This document shows, in pieces, positions 45,027 to 54,613 of a DNA stretch of 64,000 bases. Made by a program: the position numbers and the translations under genes. The notes under the pieces were generated by a model. It had not been told where the DNA came from and did not search any database. It saw only the letters and a program-made list of their open reading frames with translations. Position 1 is the first letter of the stretch; each line of letters starts with the position of its first letter. Origin of the DNA: Campylobacterales bacterium (lineage in GTDB: Bacteria > Campylobacterota > Campylobacteria > Campylobacterales > Sulfurimonadaceae); contig JAJRQV010000014.1 in the NCBI GenBank assembly GCA_024280035.1, forward strand, positions 95,812 to 159,811, in the 5' to 3' direction.

Positions 45027-45551
45027 ATGAGTTTAGATTATAACACCGCATGTAATGCTTATGAAAATGAGGATTATACAAGAGCTTTTGAACTCTTTTT
45101 TAACTTAGCAAAAGAGGGTGATATCTCTTCTCAAATGAATATTGCAAATATGTTGCTGCATGGATTAGGTGTCAAAAAAGATGAAAAAAAGGCTTATGAA
45201 TGTTATTTGCAAGCAGCTGAAAATGAAGACAGTGAAGCACAATACTTGTATGCTTGGTATTGTCTAAAAGAAGCCAAAGAAGATGAAGGTATTAAGTACC
45301 TTATTCTAGCCAGTGAGGCTGGATATGAAGAAGCTGTTTATGATTTAGCTGGAATTTACGCACATGCTATGTATGGTTGTGAATGTGATTTAAATAGAGC
45401 CGTTGAGTTGTATGAACAATCTGTTTTGTTTGGGAAGGAAGAAGCCTTAAGCGCACTTCTTCACAGTCGTGTTAAACGAGATGGAAAACTACGGGCGATG
45501 TCTTATATGATAAAAAATAGCACGCGATTTTTCAAGGCGAGAAAGGCTTAG
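45027..45551 (+). CDS. Sel1-like repeat protein
   Basis: The 174-residue protein consists of Sel1 (TPR-like) repeats, such as [45 protein letters not shown], of which only the pattern is given here. About four repeats are visible. Sel1 proteins act as scaffolds, and in Campylobacterota several are secreted, but no signal peptide is seen here. It starts 3 bp after arsC and its end overlaps convergent dcd by 4 bp. Confidence 0.82.
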   Translation: MSLDYNTACNAYENEDYTRAFELFFNLAKEGDISSQMNIANMLLHGLGVKKDEKKAYECYLQAAENEDSEAQYLYAWYCLKEAKEDEGIKYLILASEAGYEEAVYDLAGIYAHAMYGCECDLNRAVELYEQSVLFGKEEALSALLHSRVKRDGKLRAMSYMIKNSTRFFKARKA

Positions 45552-46114
45552 TCTTTGTTCAAAATTCGAGGTAAAGTAATACCCTCTTGTCCCTGGTATT
45601 TTCCACTTTTATCTCGGTAAGAAGTTTCACATACTTCATCCCCTTGTAAGAAAAGAACCTGTGCAATTCCCTCGTTCGCATAGATTTTTGCAGGAAGAGG
45701 TGTTGTGTTTGAGATTTCAATAGTAATATGCCCTTCAAATTCTGGTTCAAATGGGGTTACATTAACAATAATTCCACAACGAGCATAGGTTGACTTACCT
45801 AAACAGATGGCTAAAACATCTCTAGGGATTTTAAAATACTCTACTGTTCTGGCAAGCGCGAATGAGTTAGGAGGGACAATACATATATCACCTGTAAAAT
45901 CAACCACATTGGCATCATCAAAATGTTTAGGGTCAACCACCGTTGAGTTAAGGTTTGTAAAGATTTTGAACTCATTACTCACACGTATATCATAACCATA
46001 AGAGCTTAAACCGTAAGAGACAACACCTTTACCTACCTGGTCTTCACAAAAGGGTGAAATCATCCCATTTTCTATTGCTTCTTTTCGTATCCATGTGTCT
46101 GCTTTTAAACCCAT
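45548..46114 (-). CDS. dcd: dCTP deaminase
   Basis: The 188-residue protein has [61 protein letters not shown] (pattern begins at about residue 110) and [10 protein letters not shown], all signatures of Dcd/dUTPase. Dcd converts dCTP to dUTP for thymidylate synthesis. Normal length. Confidence 0.95.
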   Translation of the reverse strand: MGLKADTWIRKEAIENGMISPFCEDQVGKGVVSYGLSSYGYDIRVSNEFKIFTNLNSTVVDPKHFDDANVVDFTGDICIVPPNSFALARTVEYFKIPRDVLAICLGKSTYARCGIIVNVTPFEPEFEGHITIEISNTTPLPAKIYANEGIAQVLFLQGDEVCETSYRDKSGKYQGQEGITLPRILNKD

Positions 46115-46213
46115 TTTAATGCCTTTGTATAGTGTATAACTTAATCTTAATTTTATTTTTGGTATTATATCACATTATTTTTTACAAAATTTGCATTTAG
46201 GATACATAATCCC

Positions 46214-46657
46214 ATGGATATGAAACAGATAAAATCACTTATGAAAGAGTTCGACGATAGTACGCTTAGCTCAATGAAAATCAACAAAGAAGGTTTTTCA
46301 ATTGAACTTGAAAAAGCGACTATTGCAACTGCAGTAGCAGCACCAGTTACAGTAGCAGCAGCTCCAGTAGCAGCGCCTGTTACAGCAGCGGCATCTCCAG
46401 TAGTTGAAGAAATCGCTGGTGATAAAATCTTATCTCCAATGGTAGGAACGTATTATGCGTCTCCATCTCCAGACTCTCCAGTATTCGTTAAAGAGGGAGA
46501 TATCGTTAAAAAAGGTCAACCCTTAGCTATTTTAGAAGCGATGAAAATCATGAATGAATTAGAAGCTGAATTTGACTGTAAGATTCTTAAAATTCTTGTT
46601 GAAGATGGTAAGCCTGTTGAATACGATATGCCTTTATTTGTAGTAGAGAAAATGTAA
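46214..46657 (+). CDS. accB: Biotin carboxyl carrier protein of acetyl-CoA carboxylase
   Basis: The 147-residue protein has an N-terminal helical region, an Ala/Pro/Val-rich linker (about residues 38-65) and a biotinyl domain with VGTYYASPSPDSPVFVKEGD and LAILEAMKIMNEL, where K111 is biotinylated. It overlaps nothing and is followed by accC after 2 bp. The two form the biotin half of acetyl-CoA carboxylase in fatty-acid synthesis. Confidence 0.95.
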   Translation: MDMKQIKSLMKEFDDSTLSSMKINKEGFSIELEKATIATAVAAPVTVAAAPVAAPVTAAASPVVEEIAGDKILSPMVGTYYASPSPDSPVFVKEGDIVKKGQPLAILEAMKIMNELEAEFDCKILKILVEDGKPVEYDMPLFVVEKM

Positions 46658-46659
46658 TT

Positions 46660-48000
46660 ATGGCTGAGATCAAAAGAATTTTAGTTGCGAACCGTGGAGA
46701 GATTGCTCTTCGCGCTATTCGTACGATTAAAGAGATGGGTAAAGAAGCTGTTGCTGTTTACTCAAAAGCAGATAAAGGTGCTCACTATTTAGAGCTTGCA
46801 GATGCAGCGATTTGTATTGGTGATGGACCCTCTTCATCATCATACTTAAATATTCCAGCTGTTATTGCCGCAGCAGAAGTTACGCATTGTGATGCAATTT
46901 TTCCAGGTTATGGTTTCCTTTCTGAAAACCAACACTTTGTTGAAATTTGTACCCATCATAAGATTAAATTTATTGGACCAACGGTTGAAGTTATGCAACT
47001 TATGTCTGATAAATCAAAAGCAAAAGATGTAATGATAGAGGCTAAAGTTCCTGTTGTTCCAGGTTCTGATGGTGCTATTGATGATATTAATGATGCTAAA
47101 AAACGTGCTAAGATTGTTGGTTATCCAGTAATTTTAAAAGCTGCTCAAGGTGGTGGTGGACGTGGTATGCGTGTGGTTGAAGATGAGTCTTATTTAGAGA
47201 ACGCATTTTTAGCAGCAGAATCAGAAGCAATTACGGCATTTGGTGATGGTACGATTTATATGGAGAAATTCATTAAAGATCCACGTCATATTGAAGTTCA
47301 AATTATGGCAGATGCTCATGGTAATGTGCTTCATATTGGTGAGCGTGACTGTTCTATGCAGAGACGTCACCAAAAACTTATTGAAGAGTCCCCAGCCAAT
47401 GTACTTACTCAAGAAGTTCGTGAGCGTTTATGGGAAGCAGCTGTTCGTGCTACTAAATTCATTAAGTATGAGGGAGCAGGTACATTTGAGTTTTTATTAG
47501 ATTCTAATTTAGACTTTTATTTTATGGAGATGAATACACGTCTTCAAGTTGAGCATACTGTTTCTGAAATGGTTTCTAATCTTGATTTAATTGAGATGAT
47601 GATTCGTATTGCAGAGGGTGAAGAACTTCCTTCTCAAGACTCTATCACACTTAAAGGGCACTCCATTGAGTGTCGTATTACAGCAGAAGATCCGGTTAAA
47701 TTTCTTCCATGCCCAGGTAAGATTGGTGATTGGATGACGCCAGGAGGTAAGGACGTTCGTGTGGATACTCATGCCCATGCAGGGTATATTGTTCCAACAA
47801 TTTATGACTCTATGATTGGTAAACTTATTGTTTATGATGAAAATAGAGAAAAAGCAATTGCTAAAATGCATCGTGCCTTAAGTGAATTTAAAATCACAGG
47901 TATTAAAACTACGGTTGCATTTCATAAAAAAATGATGGAAAACGAAGATTTTATCTCTAATAATTTTGATACTAAATACCTTGAGCGCTACCAAGGTTAA
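46660..48000 (+). CDS. accC: Biotin carboxylase subunit of acetyl-CoA carboxylase
   Basis: The 446-residue ATP-grasp enzyme has RILVANRGEIALRAIRT, FPGYGFLSENQHF, AAQGGGGRGMRVV, RDCSMQRRHQKLIEESPA and MEMNTRLQVEHTVSE, all canonical AccC motifs. It carboxylates the biotin of AccB. Full length, second gene of accBC, and terminated by a clear hairpin. Confidence 0.95.
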   Translation: MAEIKRILVANRGEIALRAIRTIKEMGKEAVAVYSKADKGAHYLELADAAICIGDGPSSSSYLNIPAVIAAAEVTHCDAIFPGYGFLSENQHFVEICTHHKIKFIGPTVEVMQLMSDKSKAKDVMIEAKVPVVPGSDGAIDDINDAKKRAKIVGYPVILKAAQGGGGRGMRVVEDESYLENAFLAAESEAITAFGDGTIYMEKFIKDPRHIEVQIMADAHGNVLHIGERDCSMQRRHQKLIEESPANVLTQEVRERLWEAAVRATKFIKYEGAGTFEFLLDSNLDFYFMEMNTRLQVEHTVSEMVSNLDLIEMMIRIAEGEELPSQDSITLKGHSIECRITAEDPVKFLPCPGKIGDWMTPGGKDVRVDTHAHAGYIVPTIYDSMIGKLIVYDENREKAIAKMHRALSEFKITGIKTTVAFHKKMMENEDFISNNFDTKYLERYQG

Positions 48001-48018
48001 ATAACCCTATCTTTTTTA

Positions 48019-48072
48019 ATGAATGAAGCTTTGACTTCATTCATGCTAAATCCAAGCCTATGCAGGCTTTTT
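48019..48072 (+). terminator. Double hairpin terminator after accC
   Basis: ATGAATGAAG with CTTCATTCAT (48019-48044, 6-base loop) is a perfect 10-bp stem. A second stem, AAGCCT with AGGCTT (48054-48069) and a T-run, follows. The second is a textbook intrinsic terminator. Confidence 0.7.
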
Positions 48073-48101
48073 CTTACAAACTTAATTTTTTAAAAATATA
48101 A

Positions 48102-48491
48102 CTAGAGCGTAAAGTTCGCAAAAGCCCCTTCAACACTCATCGTACTTCGATAACGTCTTGTTGTAAGTGTGACTTTTTTTGTCTTTAAGTCACAAACGGC
48201 AATACGAAAGTTTGCACCCAAATAGGGCTCAATAATACAGATGATTTTATCTTCGATTTGTCGAGTGGTATGGATGTTTCCTCTTAGGGTATGGAAAAAG
48301 TATTGGGGATAACTCAAAGGTGTAATTTCAATAATTTCAAGTTGATGTTTTGTTTCGAGTGTATCAAAAATAAGTTGGGCATCTTCAATACAGTCAAATT
48401 GAACACACCAGTCGTCAAAGACTTTATTTAAACGTTGTAAGTCCTCATCTAAGAAACCTCCAGCTGGAGATTGTAAGGCAAAAATACTCAT
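48102..48491 (-). CDS. Conserved-looking protein of unknown function
   Basis: The 129-residue protein starts MSIFALQSPAGGFLDEDLQRL, has two central cysteines (WCVQFDCIED) and a basic C-terminal strand VTLTTRRYRSTMSVEGAF. It has no signal or membrane segment. It lies 32 bp downstream of the SurA-like gene on the same strand. I do not recognise the family. Confidence 0.6.
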   Translation of the reverse strand: MSIFALQSPAGGFLDEDLQRLNKVFDDWCVQFDCIEDAQLIFDTLETKHQLEIIEITPLSYPQYFFHTLRGNIHTTRQIEDKIICIIEPYLGANFRIAVCDLKTKKVTLTTRRYRSTMSVEGAFANFTL

Positions 48492-48523
48492 AATATTACC
48501 CTATAAGCTACACATGTGAGTGT

Positions 48524-49369
48524 TTATTCTTCTGGTAGTCTTAATACTTTAATATTTGCATTAACACGCATACGCTGAAAATGCTCGCCTAAAATCTGTT
48601 CACGTTTATTTTCCATGATTTTATTTTCAACCTGAGTACGAAGAAGACTTAATGGAGGTGTGCTAATATCATTTTTCTTAACAATATAAAAAGCCATATG
48701 GGTATTTTTTCCTTGAGGAAGAATAGGGGAGAAGGTATTATCCTCGGTTTTAATGAGAATTTGAGCAAGACGTGGGTTGATTTTTGCAGGTTCAAGTTCA
48801 ATGTTTTCTGTTGTCACTGAAGGTAAATAGAGCATGGGGTTATTCATTTTCTTTTGTAGGTCTTGTTTTGATGCAGAGCTATAAAGTGTAGCATCTATAC
48901 TTTTTGGTGCAGTATATTCATCACGATGAAGTTCGTAATACTCTTGTACTTCTGTATCTGTGGGTTCTTCCATTTGACTCATTGCAATAGCATTAAAAAT
49001 TTTATCTTTTAAAAGTTTCTCTTTTGTTTTTTCTTTTACCTCTGATTCAGTAAGATTTTTAGATGAATTCATTGCTTCATAAAGTTGAGAAAGTGAGAGA
49101 TTGTTATTTTTAGCAATCTGTTTAAGGTCATCAAGAACTTCTTGATTCGTGACTTTGATATGACGCTTTTTTGCCTCAAGATGCTCAAGCTTTTGACGAA
49201 TAAGTTGGTCAACTGTTTTTTTAACAGAAAGATGTGAAAGGGCTTGTTCTTGTTTGATTTCGTACAAAGTAATCACTTCATCATCAATAGTAATGGCGAT
49301 ACCACCAATAGCATTTTCAGCTAATAATAGAAGAGGAGTCAGTAAAAGTGTTAAAAATATTTTTTGCAT
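48524..49369 (-). CDS. SurA/PpiD-like periplasmic peptidyl-prolyl isomerase
   Basis: The 281-residue protein has a signal peptide (QKIFLTLLLTPLLLLAEN). A SurA N-terminal helical domain (IAITIDDEVITLYEIK, VDQLIRQKLEHLEAKKRHIK) follows, then PTDTEVQEYYELHRDEYTAPK and a PpiC-like domain (ILIKTEDNTFSPILPQG). It is a chaperone for outer-membrane proteins. The PPIase domain is short, so isomerase activity is uncertain. Confidence 0.8.
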   Translation of the reverse strand: MQKIFLTLLLTPLLLLAENAIGGIAITIDDEVITLYEIKQEQALSHLSVKKTVDQLIRQKLEHLEAKKRHIKVTNQEVLDDLKQIAKNNNLSLSQLYEAMNSSKNLTESEVKEKTKEKLLKDKIFNAIAMSQMEEPTDTEVQEYYELHRDEYTAPKSIDATLYSSASKQDLQKKMNNPMLYLPSVTTENIELEPAKINPRLAQILIKTEDNTFSPILPQGKNTHMAFYIVKKNDISTPPLSLLRTQVENKIMENKREQILGEHFQRMRVNANIKVLRLPEE

Positions 49370-49457
49370 AAATGTCCATATGGTAGGCAGTTCTGAAATT
49401 AACTAAGCTTTTTAGAGCTGCCCTATTTAAAGTTTCGAGATTTTACCATTAATTAAC

Positions 49458-49569
49458 CAAGATTTGACTAAAATTCTTTTTAATAAAATAAGTAGAAATA
49501 ATCAATGAAAGAGACTTGTCACCTGAGCACTCCACTAAGGAGCTAGATTAGGAACTTGTTCAAATCTTG
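49458..49569. promoter_or_regulatory. gltX upstream region with a 10-bp inverted repeat
   Basis: CAAGATTTGA (49458-49467) and TCAAATCTTG (49560-49569) are perfect reverse complements about 92 bp apart upstream of gltX. Between them lie TTGACT (a -35 candidate at 49464-49469) and a CTCC-actaa-GGAG mini-hairpin. The pairing could fold the leader or be chance. No T-box or other riboswitch was recognised. Confidence 0.3.
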
Positions 49570-49600
49570 AGAAGTAAATAGATGTATATAGGAAAAAATT

Positions 49601-50995
49601 ATGATAGTAACACGTTTTGCACCAAGTCCTACAGGATACCTTCATATTGGAGGATTAAGAACAGCTCTTTTTTCATACCTTTGGGCAAAGAAAAATAATG
49701 GAAAATTTGTTCTTCGTATTGAAGATACGGATGCAAGTCGAAATGATGAAGCTGCGGCTTTAGCTATTGTTGATGCTTTTGCATGGATGGGTTTTAAACA
49801 TGATGGAGAGATTACTTATCAGTCTAACCGTATGGATATATACAAAAAATACATTAATCAACTACTGGATGAAGGTAAGGCGTACAAATGTTATATGTCA
49901 CGTGAAGAGTTAGATGCCTTACGTGAGACACAGATGGCAAATAAAGAGCGTACCCGTTATGATAACTCGTACCGTGACTTTACAGGTACACCTCCAGAAG
50001 GTGTTGAACCTGTAATTCGTATTAAAGCACCTGAAAGCGGTGCGATAATTATTGATGATGGTATTAAGGGTCAGGTTGTTTTTCAGGCTGAAGATATTTT
50101 AGATGATTTTGTTATTGCAAGGTCTGATATGAGCCCAACATATAATTTTGTAGTGGCAGTGGATGACCATTTAATGGGTATTAATGAGGTGATTCGTGGA
50201 GATGACCATCTTTCTAATACACCTAAACAGATGGTTGTTTATGAGGCACTTGGTTTTACCCTTCCAAAGTTTTACCATGTTCCTATGATTCATAATTCAG
50301 AAGGAAAAAAACTTTCTAAACGTGATGGGGCAACAGATGTTATGGCATACAAAGAGATGGGTTATACTCCTGAAGCCTTAATGAACTTCCTTGTTCGTCT
50401 GGGTTGGTCTCATGGGGATCAAGAGATCTTTTCTATGCAAGAGATGCTTACTCTTTTTGACCCTAAAGATATTAATAAATCAGCTTCTATTTATAATACA
50501 GAAAAGTTAGATTGGTTAAATGCACACTATCTTAAAAACATGCCTAATGAAGAGTTGGCACAACAGTTAGAAAATTATGACATTGTTCTGACCTCACATG
50601 ATAAAAAAGAGATTCTTCTTGATGCGGTTAAAGAACGCGCTAAAACCTTAAAAGAGATGGCAACATTAATTAAAGAGATTCTTGCAACACCTGAATCTTA
50701 TGATGAAAAAGGACTTAAAAAAGCTTTTAAAGGTAATGCAGACGAGGTTTTAAAAAGTTTTGCACCAAACTTAGAAACTGTAAAAGAACTTCATTTACCA
50801 AGTGATTATCATACTATTATGGAAAAAACAATTACAGATATGGAAGTTGGTTTTGGAAAAATAGGACAACCCCTTCGTATGGCACTTCTTGGAAAAATGT
50901 CGGGTCCAGGGCTTGACAGCGTAATGGCTATTATTGGTAATGATGAGACTTTAAACCGTATTGAAAGTATTTTAGAAGTTACAATACCAAGCTAA
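49601..50995 (+). CDS. gltX: Glutamyl-tRNA synthetase
   Basis: The 464-residue class I synthetase has the HIGH motif in APSPTGYLHIGGLRTALF and the KMSKS-type KKLSKRDGATDV. VLRIEDTDASRNDEAA and the GltX-specific NFVVAVDDHLMGINEVIRGDDHLSNTPKQ region (starting about residue 184) are present. It charges tRNA-Glu and, in Campylobacterota, may also misacylate tRNA-Gln in a two-GltX system. It is a normal-length, presumably essential gene. Confidence 0.95.
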   Translation: MIVTRFAPSPTGYLHIGGLRTALFSYLWAKKNNGKFVLRIEDTDASRNDEAAALAIVDAFAWMGFKHDGEITYQSNRMDIYKKYINQLLDEGKAYKCYMSREELDALRETQMANKERTRYDNSYRDFTGTPPEGVEPVIRIKAPESGAIIIDDGIKGQVVFQAEDILDDFVIARSDMSPTYNFVVAVDDHLMGINEVIRGDDHLSNTPKQMVVYEALGFTLPKFYHVPMIHNSEGKKLSKRDGATDVMAYKEMGYTPEALMNFLVRLGWSHGDQEIFSMQEMLTLFDPKDINKSASIYNTEKLDWLNAHYLKNMPNEELAQQLENYDIVLTSHDKKEILLDAVKERAKTLKEMATLIKEILATPESYDEKGLKKAFKGNADEVLKSFAPNLETVKELHLPSDYHTIMEKTITDMEVGFGKIGQPLRMALLGKMSGPGLDSVMAIIGNDETLNRIESILEVTIPS

Positions 50996-51075
50996 AGAAC
51001 AAAATTAACATAACTTTAAATTTTTAATGGTTACTCTATAAGCGATTAATTTTTATTGTGGGGTACAATTATTAG

Positions 51076-52776
51076 ATGAGTGATATATTTGAATTTGCAG
51101 ATGAAACAAATGAAACAGTAGATACAACAACACAAACATGGAAAATTCTTGTTGTTGATGATGAAAAATCTGTACATGATGTCACAAAAAGTGCTCTAAA
51201 AAAGGTTATTATTGAAGGCAGACGTTTAGAAATTCTTTCTGCCTTATCTGCGAATGAAGCTAAAAAAATATTAGATGAACATCCTGATTTAGCCCTTGCT
51301 CTTATTGATGTTATTATGGAAACAGCCACGGCAGGGCTTGAACTTGTTGATTACATACGTAAAGATTTAAAAAATAAAAAAATACGACTTGTTATTCGTA
51401 CGGGTCAGCCCGATGAAGTGCCTGAACGTGAAATTATTAATCAGTATGATATTAATGATTATAAAGAAAAAACGGAACTTACTGTAGATAAATTATATAC
51501 CGTGATTCGCTCTTCAATTAAGCAATATATGCAACTTGTAGAACTTGAAAACAAGTATGACGATGTTTATAAACAGATGACTACTCACCCTTTAACCCAA
51601 CTTCCCAATCGACAAAAACTAAATGAAGTCCTTGATACAAAAGGTGATAAAAGTCTAGTACTTATTAATATTGATAGGTTTTCAGCGATTAATGAGACCC
51701 AAGGTTTTGATATTGGGGATGAAGTGCTTAAGCAGATGGGTGGTTTCTTGTGTTCAAAGTATGGTGATAGCATGGATATTTTTCATCTTGAAGGTGATAT
51801 CTTTGGGATTTTAAATCTTGATAATAGGATTAATGAAAAAACACTTCTTGAGATTCAAAAAGAGATTAATTATAAAAGTTTTTTATTAGATGGAATAGAA
51901 AATAAGGTGAGTGTGAGTCTTGGGCTTGTTATGAAAGAAGAGGGAAATCTTATTCAAAAAGCAGAATTTGCTCTTAAAGATGCACGTAGCTTTGGACCCA
52001 ATCGTGCTAGTAAATATTCAGATGATATTAAAATAATCAAGACGATACATAATAATTCACTTTGGTCAAAACGTATTCGTGATGCTCTAGAAAATGGGAG
52101 AGTCTTGAGTTATTACCAACCTATTTTTGATACCACAAGCTTAGAAATAAAAAAATATGAATGCTTAGTGCGTGTTGAGTTTGAGGGAGAAATTATTCTC
52201 CCTTATCACTTTTTAGAGGCTGCAAAATACAGTGGACAACTTTATAAAATATTTAAGATTATGTTTGTGAATGCGTGTAAGAAAACAAAAGAGCTTAGCG
52301 GAAAATTTACTATTAATATGACAGATAAAGATCTTGAAGAACCTGAATTAGTGGAGTTTATTGAAGATACTTTTGAAAAATATAGTGTAGACCCTAGGCA
52401 GATTGGATTAGAAATACTTGAAGGAAAAAGTATTATGAATAATGCATTGATAAAAAAGCGTTTACATCTTTTTTATAATAAGGGTATGGCTATTATCATT
52501 GATGATTTTGGAGCTGAATGTTCTAATTTCGGGCAGTTAGTTAACCTGCCAATTTCTATTTTAAAAATTGATGGTATGTTTATTAAAGACCTTCCTTCAA
52601 ATAATCAACACAGAATAATCACAGAGTCTATTGTTGATTTTGCTAAAAAAATTCAAACACCAACCGTTGCTGAATATGTGCATTCTCTAGAAGTGCTTGA
52701 TATTGTTAAAGAAATTGGTATTGAATATGCACAAGGATTCTATCTTGGAGAACCCAAACCCGATTTAGTTCACTAA
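51076..52776 (+). CDS. Response regulator with degenerate GGDEF and EAL domains (c-di-GMP phosphodiesterase)
   Basis: The 566-residue protein has a receiver domain (ILVVDDEKSVH, phospho-acceptor in ALALIDVIMET, about residues 10-140). A GGDEF-like domain (LVLINIDRFSAIN) has the active motif degenerate as LEGDIF. The EAL domain has ECLVR, INMTD, LEILEGKS, IIDDFGAECSNFGQL, LKIDGMFIKDL, TVAEYV and YAQGFYLGEP. The EAL metal and catalytic positions (E, N, E, DD, K, E, Q) are all kept. I infer a phosphodiesterase controlled by phosphorylation. A partner kinase is not adjacent. Confidence 0.88.
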   Translation: MSDIFEFADETNETVDTTTQTWKILVVDDEKSVHDVTKSALKKVIIEGRRLEILSALSANEAKKILDEHPDLALALIDVIMETATAGLELVDYIRKDLKNKKIRLVIRTGQPDEVPEREIINQYDINDYKEKTELTVDKLYTVIRSSIKQYMQLVELENKYDDVYKQMTTHPLTQLPNRQKLNEVLDTKGDKSLVLINIDRFSAINETQGFDIGDEVLKQMGGFLCSKYGDSMDIFHLEGDIFGILNLDNRINEKTLLEIQKEINYKSFLLDGIENKVSVSLGLVMKEEGNLIQKAEFALKDARSFGPNRASKYSDDIKIIKTIHNNSLWSKRIRDALENGRVLSYYQPIFDTTSLEIKKYECLVRVEFEGEIILPYHFLEAAKYSGQLYKIFKIMFVNACKKTKELSGKFTINMTDKDLEEPELVEFIEDTFEKYSVDPRQIGLEILEGKSIMNNALIKKRLHLFYNKGMAIIIDDFGAECSNFGQLVNLPISILKIDGMFIKDLPSNNQHRIITESIVDFAKKIQTPTVAEYVHSLEVLDIVKEIGIEYAQGFYLGEPKPDLVH

Positions 52777-52849
52777 TTCTTTTAAAATGTAATATTAATT
52801 ACACATAATGATTATACAATATAGTATAGATAAATTTAGAAGGAATATT

Positions 52850-54106
52850 ATGAGTACAAAAAGTGAACAAGAAGCCTTAGACTATCATTCACAACCCCGT
52901 CCTGGAAAAATTGAAGTTAGCCCAACCACTCCTTTTGAAACACAAGAGGACATGAGTTTAGCTTATACACCTGGAGTAGCAGTCCCTTGTTTAGAGATTG
53001 AAAAAGATGAAGAAAAAGCTTATGAATACACGGCTAAAGGAAACTTAGTTGCTGTTATTACTAATGGTACGGCTGTTCTTGGTTTAGGTGATATTGGAGC
53101 CTTAGCTTCAAAACCTGTAATGGAAGGTAAGGCAGTTCTGTTTAAAAAGTTTTCAGGGATTGACTCTTTTGATATTGAAGTAGATACACGTGATATAGAT
53201 TACTTTTGTGACACTGTTGTCGCAATTTCTCCTACCTTTGGAGGTATAAACCTAGAAGATATTAAAGCACCTGAATGTTTTGAGATTGAACGTCGTTTAG
53301 TAGAACGTTTGAATATTCCTGTTATGCATGATGATCAACATGGAACAGCTGTTATCTCATCAGCAGGAATGATTAATGCCTGTAAGATTACTGGTCGTAA
53401 ACTAGAAGAGTTAAAGGTCGTTGTTGTAGGTGCGGGTGCTGCAGCTATATCCTGCGCGCGACTTTACAGAGAATTAGGTGTAAAGAAGATTTACATGATT
53501 GATTCTAAGGGATTAGTACATCATAAACGAGATGATTTAAATGCTCATAAAAAAGAGTTTGTTACAGAAGAGTTATGTTGTAAAGAAGAAGCATTTGAAG
53601 GAGCACATATGGTTATTGGTTTATCAAAGCCGGGTTCTTTTGATATTGAAGATGTTAAGAAGATGGCAAAACAACCGATAGTGTTTACCTTAGCTAATCC
53701 AACACCAGAGATTTTTCCTGATGAGGTTAGAGCAGTAAGACCTGATGCTATTATTGGAACAGGACGATCTGACTTTAATAATCAGGTTAATAATGTTTTA
53801 GGTTTTCCTTTTATTTTTAGAGGAGCCTTAGATGTAAGGGCTAAAAAAATCAATAATGAGATGAAACTTGCGGCAGCGTATGCCTTAGCTGATTTAGCAA
53901 GGGCTGAAGTCCCTGAGCATTTAAATAAACTTTATGGAAGTCAATTAGTATTTGGAAAAGATTATGTTATTCCTAAACCTTTTGATAAACGTCTTGTGGT
54001 AGAAGTCTCTTCTGCCGTAGCCCAAGCTGCTGTTGATAGCGGAAGCTCTTTGATGAAAGATTTTAATATACAGACGTATAAAAAAGAGTTACTTAAACGT
54101 ATTTAA
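52850..54106 (+). CDS. NADP-dependent malic enzyme
   Basis: The 418-residue protein (ATG 52850 chosen for the AAGGAATATT before it) has [52 protein letters not shown] (pattern near residue 75), [14 protein letters not shown] and [17 protein letters not shown]. It decarboxylates malate to pyruvate. It lies two genes upstream of the malate:quinone oxidoreductase, both acting on malate. Confidence 0.93.
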   Translation: MSTKSEQEALDYHSQPRPGKIEVSPTTPFETQEDMSLAYTPGVAVPCLEIEKDEEKAYEYTAKGNLVAVITNGTAVLGLGDIGALASKPVMEGKAVLFKKFSGIDSFDIEVDTRDIDYFCDTVVAISPTFGGINLEDIKAPECFEIERRLVERLNIPVMHDDQHGTAVISSAGMINACKITGRKLEELKVVVVGAGAAAISCARLYRELGVKKIYMIDSKGLVHHKRDDLNAHKKEFVTEELCCKEEAFEGAHMVIGLSKPGSFDIEDVKKMAKQPIVFTLANPTPEIFPDEVRAVRPDAIIGTGRSDFNNQVNNVLGFPFIFRGALDVRAKKINNEMKLAAAYALADLARAEVPEHLNKLYGSQLVFGKDYVIPKPFDKRLVVEVSSAVAQAAVDSGSSLMKDFNIQTYKKELLKRI

Positions 54107-54119
54107 TAGGAGTTAGGTG

Positions 54120-54599
54120 ATGGATAATCTTCTTTTTGTATCTATTATTGTTTCACTTTTAATTAATCTCTTTTTATTTATTTATTTGTATAAAAAAAAG
54201 AGTTTTACACGAATAAAAGATGGTTTTATTGAATCTTCTATAGATAACAGTTCTGCCATTTTCTCTGAAGCCCTTACCAAAGAGATAAGTAGAGTTGAAC
54301 GTTATGAAGACTATAGTTTCTGTTTAGTAAGCTTAAAATTAGAGTCTTGTCCTTCACGTTTACAAAATGATTTACGCACTTTTGTTCGAAAGAGTGATAG
54401 TGTTTATGTTTTTGATAATACTGTTTATATAATTTTCCCATTTTTACAAGTTGATGATAGTTTTAAAGATAAAATTAATAAAAAACTTGTTGAGTATATT
54501 AAAATAAATTATAATAATATTGAACTGCTTGATGTCGATATTGAAGAGTGTACTATCCATAAAATGATAAATATTAATCAATTTGAGTTTTCTAAATAA
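54120..54599 (+). CDS. Membrane-anchored protein with a degenerate GGDEF-like fold
   Basis: The 159-residue protein has one N-terminal membrane helix (LLFVSIIVSLLINLFLFIYLY) followed by a cytoplasmic region with ERYEDYSFCLVSLKLE and VRKSDSVYVFDNTVYIIFPF. Its spacing recalls diguanylate-cyclase-fold proteins without a GGDEF motif. No function can be assigned. It lies between the malic enzyme and mqo on the same strand, with short spacers. Confidence 0.6.
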   Translation: MDNLLFVSIIVSLLINLFLFIYLYKKKSFTRIKDGFIESSIDNSSAIFSEALTKEISRVERYEDYSFCLVSLKLESCPSRLQNDLRTFVRKSDSVYVFDNTVYIIFPFLQVDDSFKDKINKKLVEYIKINYNNIELLDVDIEECTIHKMININQFEFSK

Positions 54600-54613
54600 T
54601 TAAAGGATACTAA

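Noticed and set aside
49501..49570. tRNA-like or T-box element in the gltX leader
   Set aside because: No cloverleaf, anticodon stem or T-box TGGNACCGCG-like sequence could be drawn.
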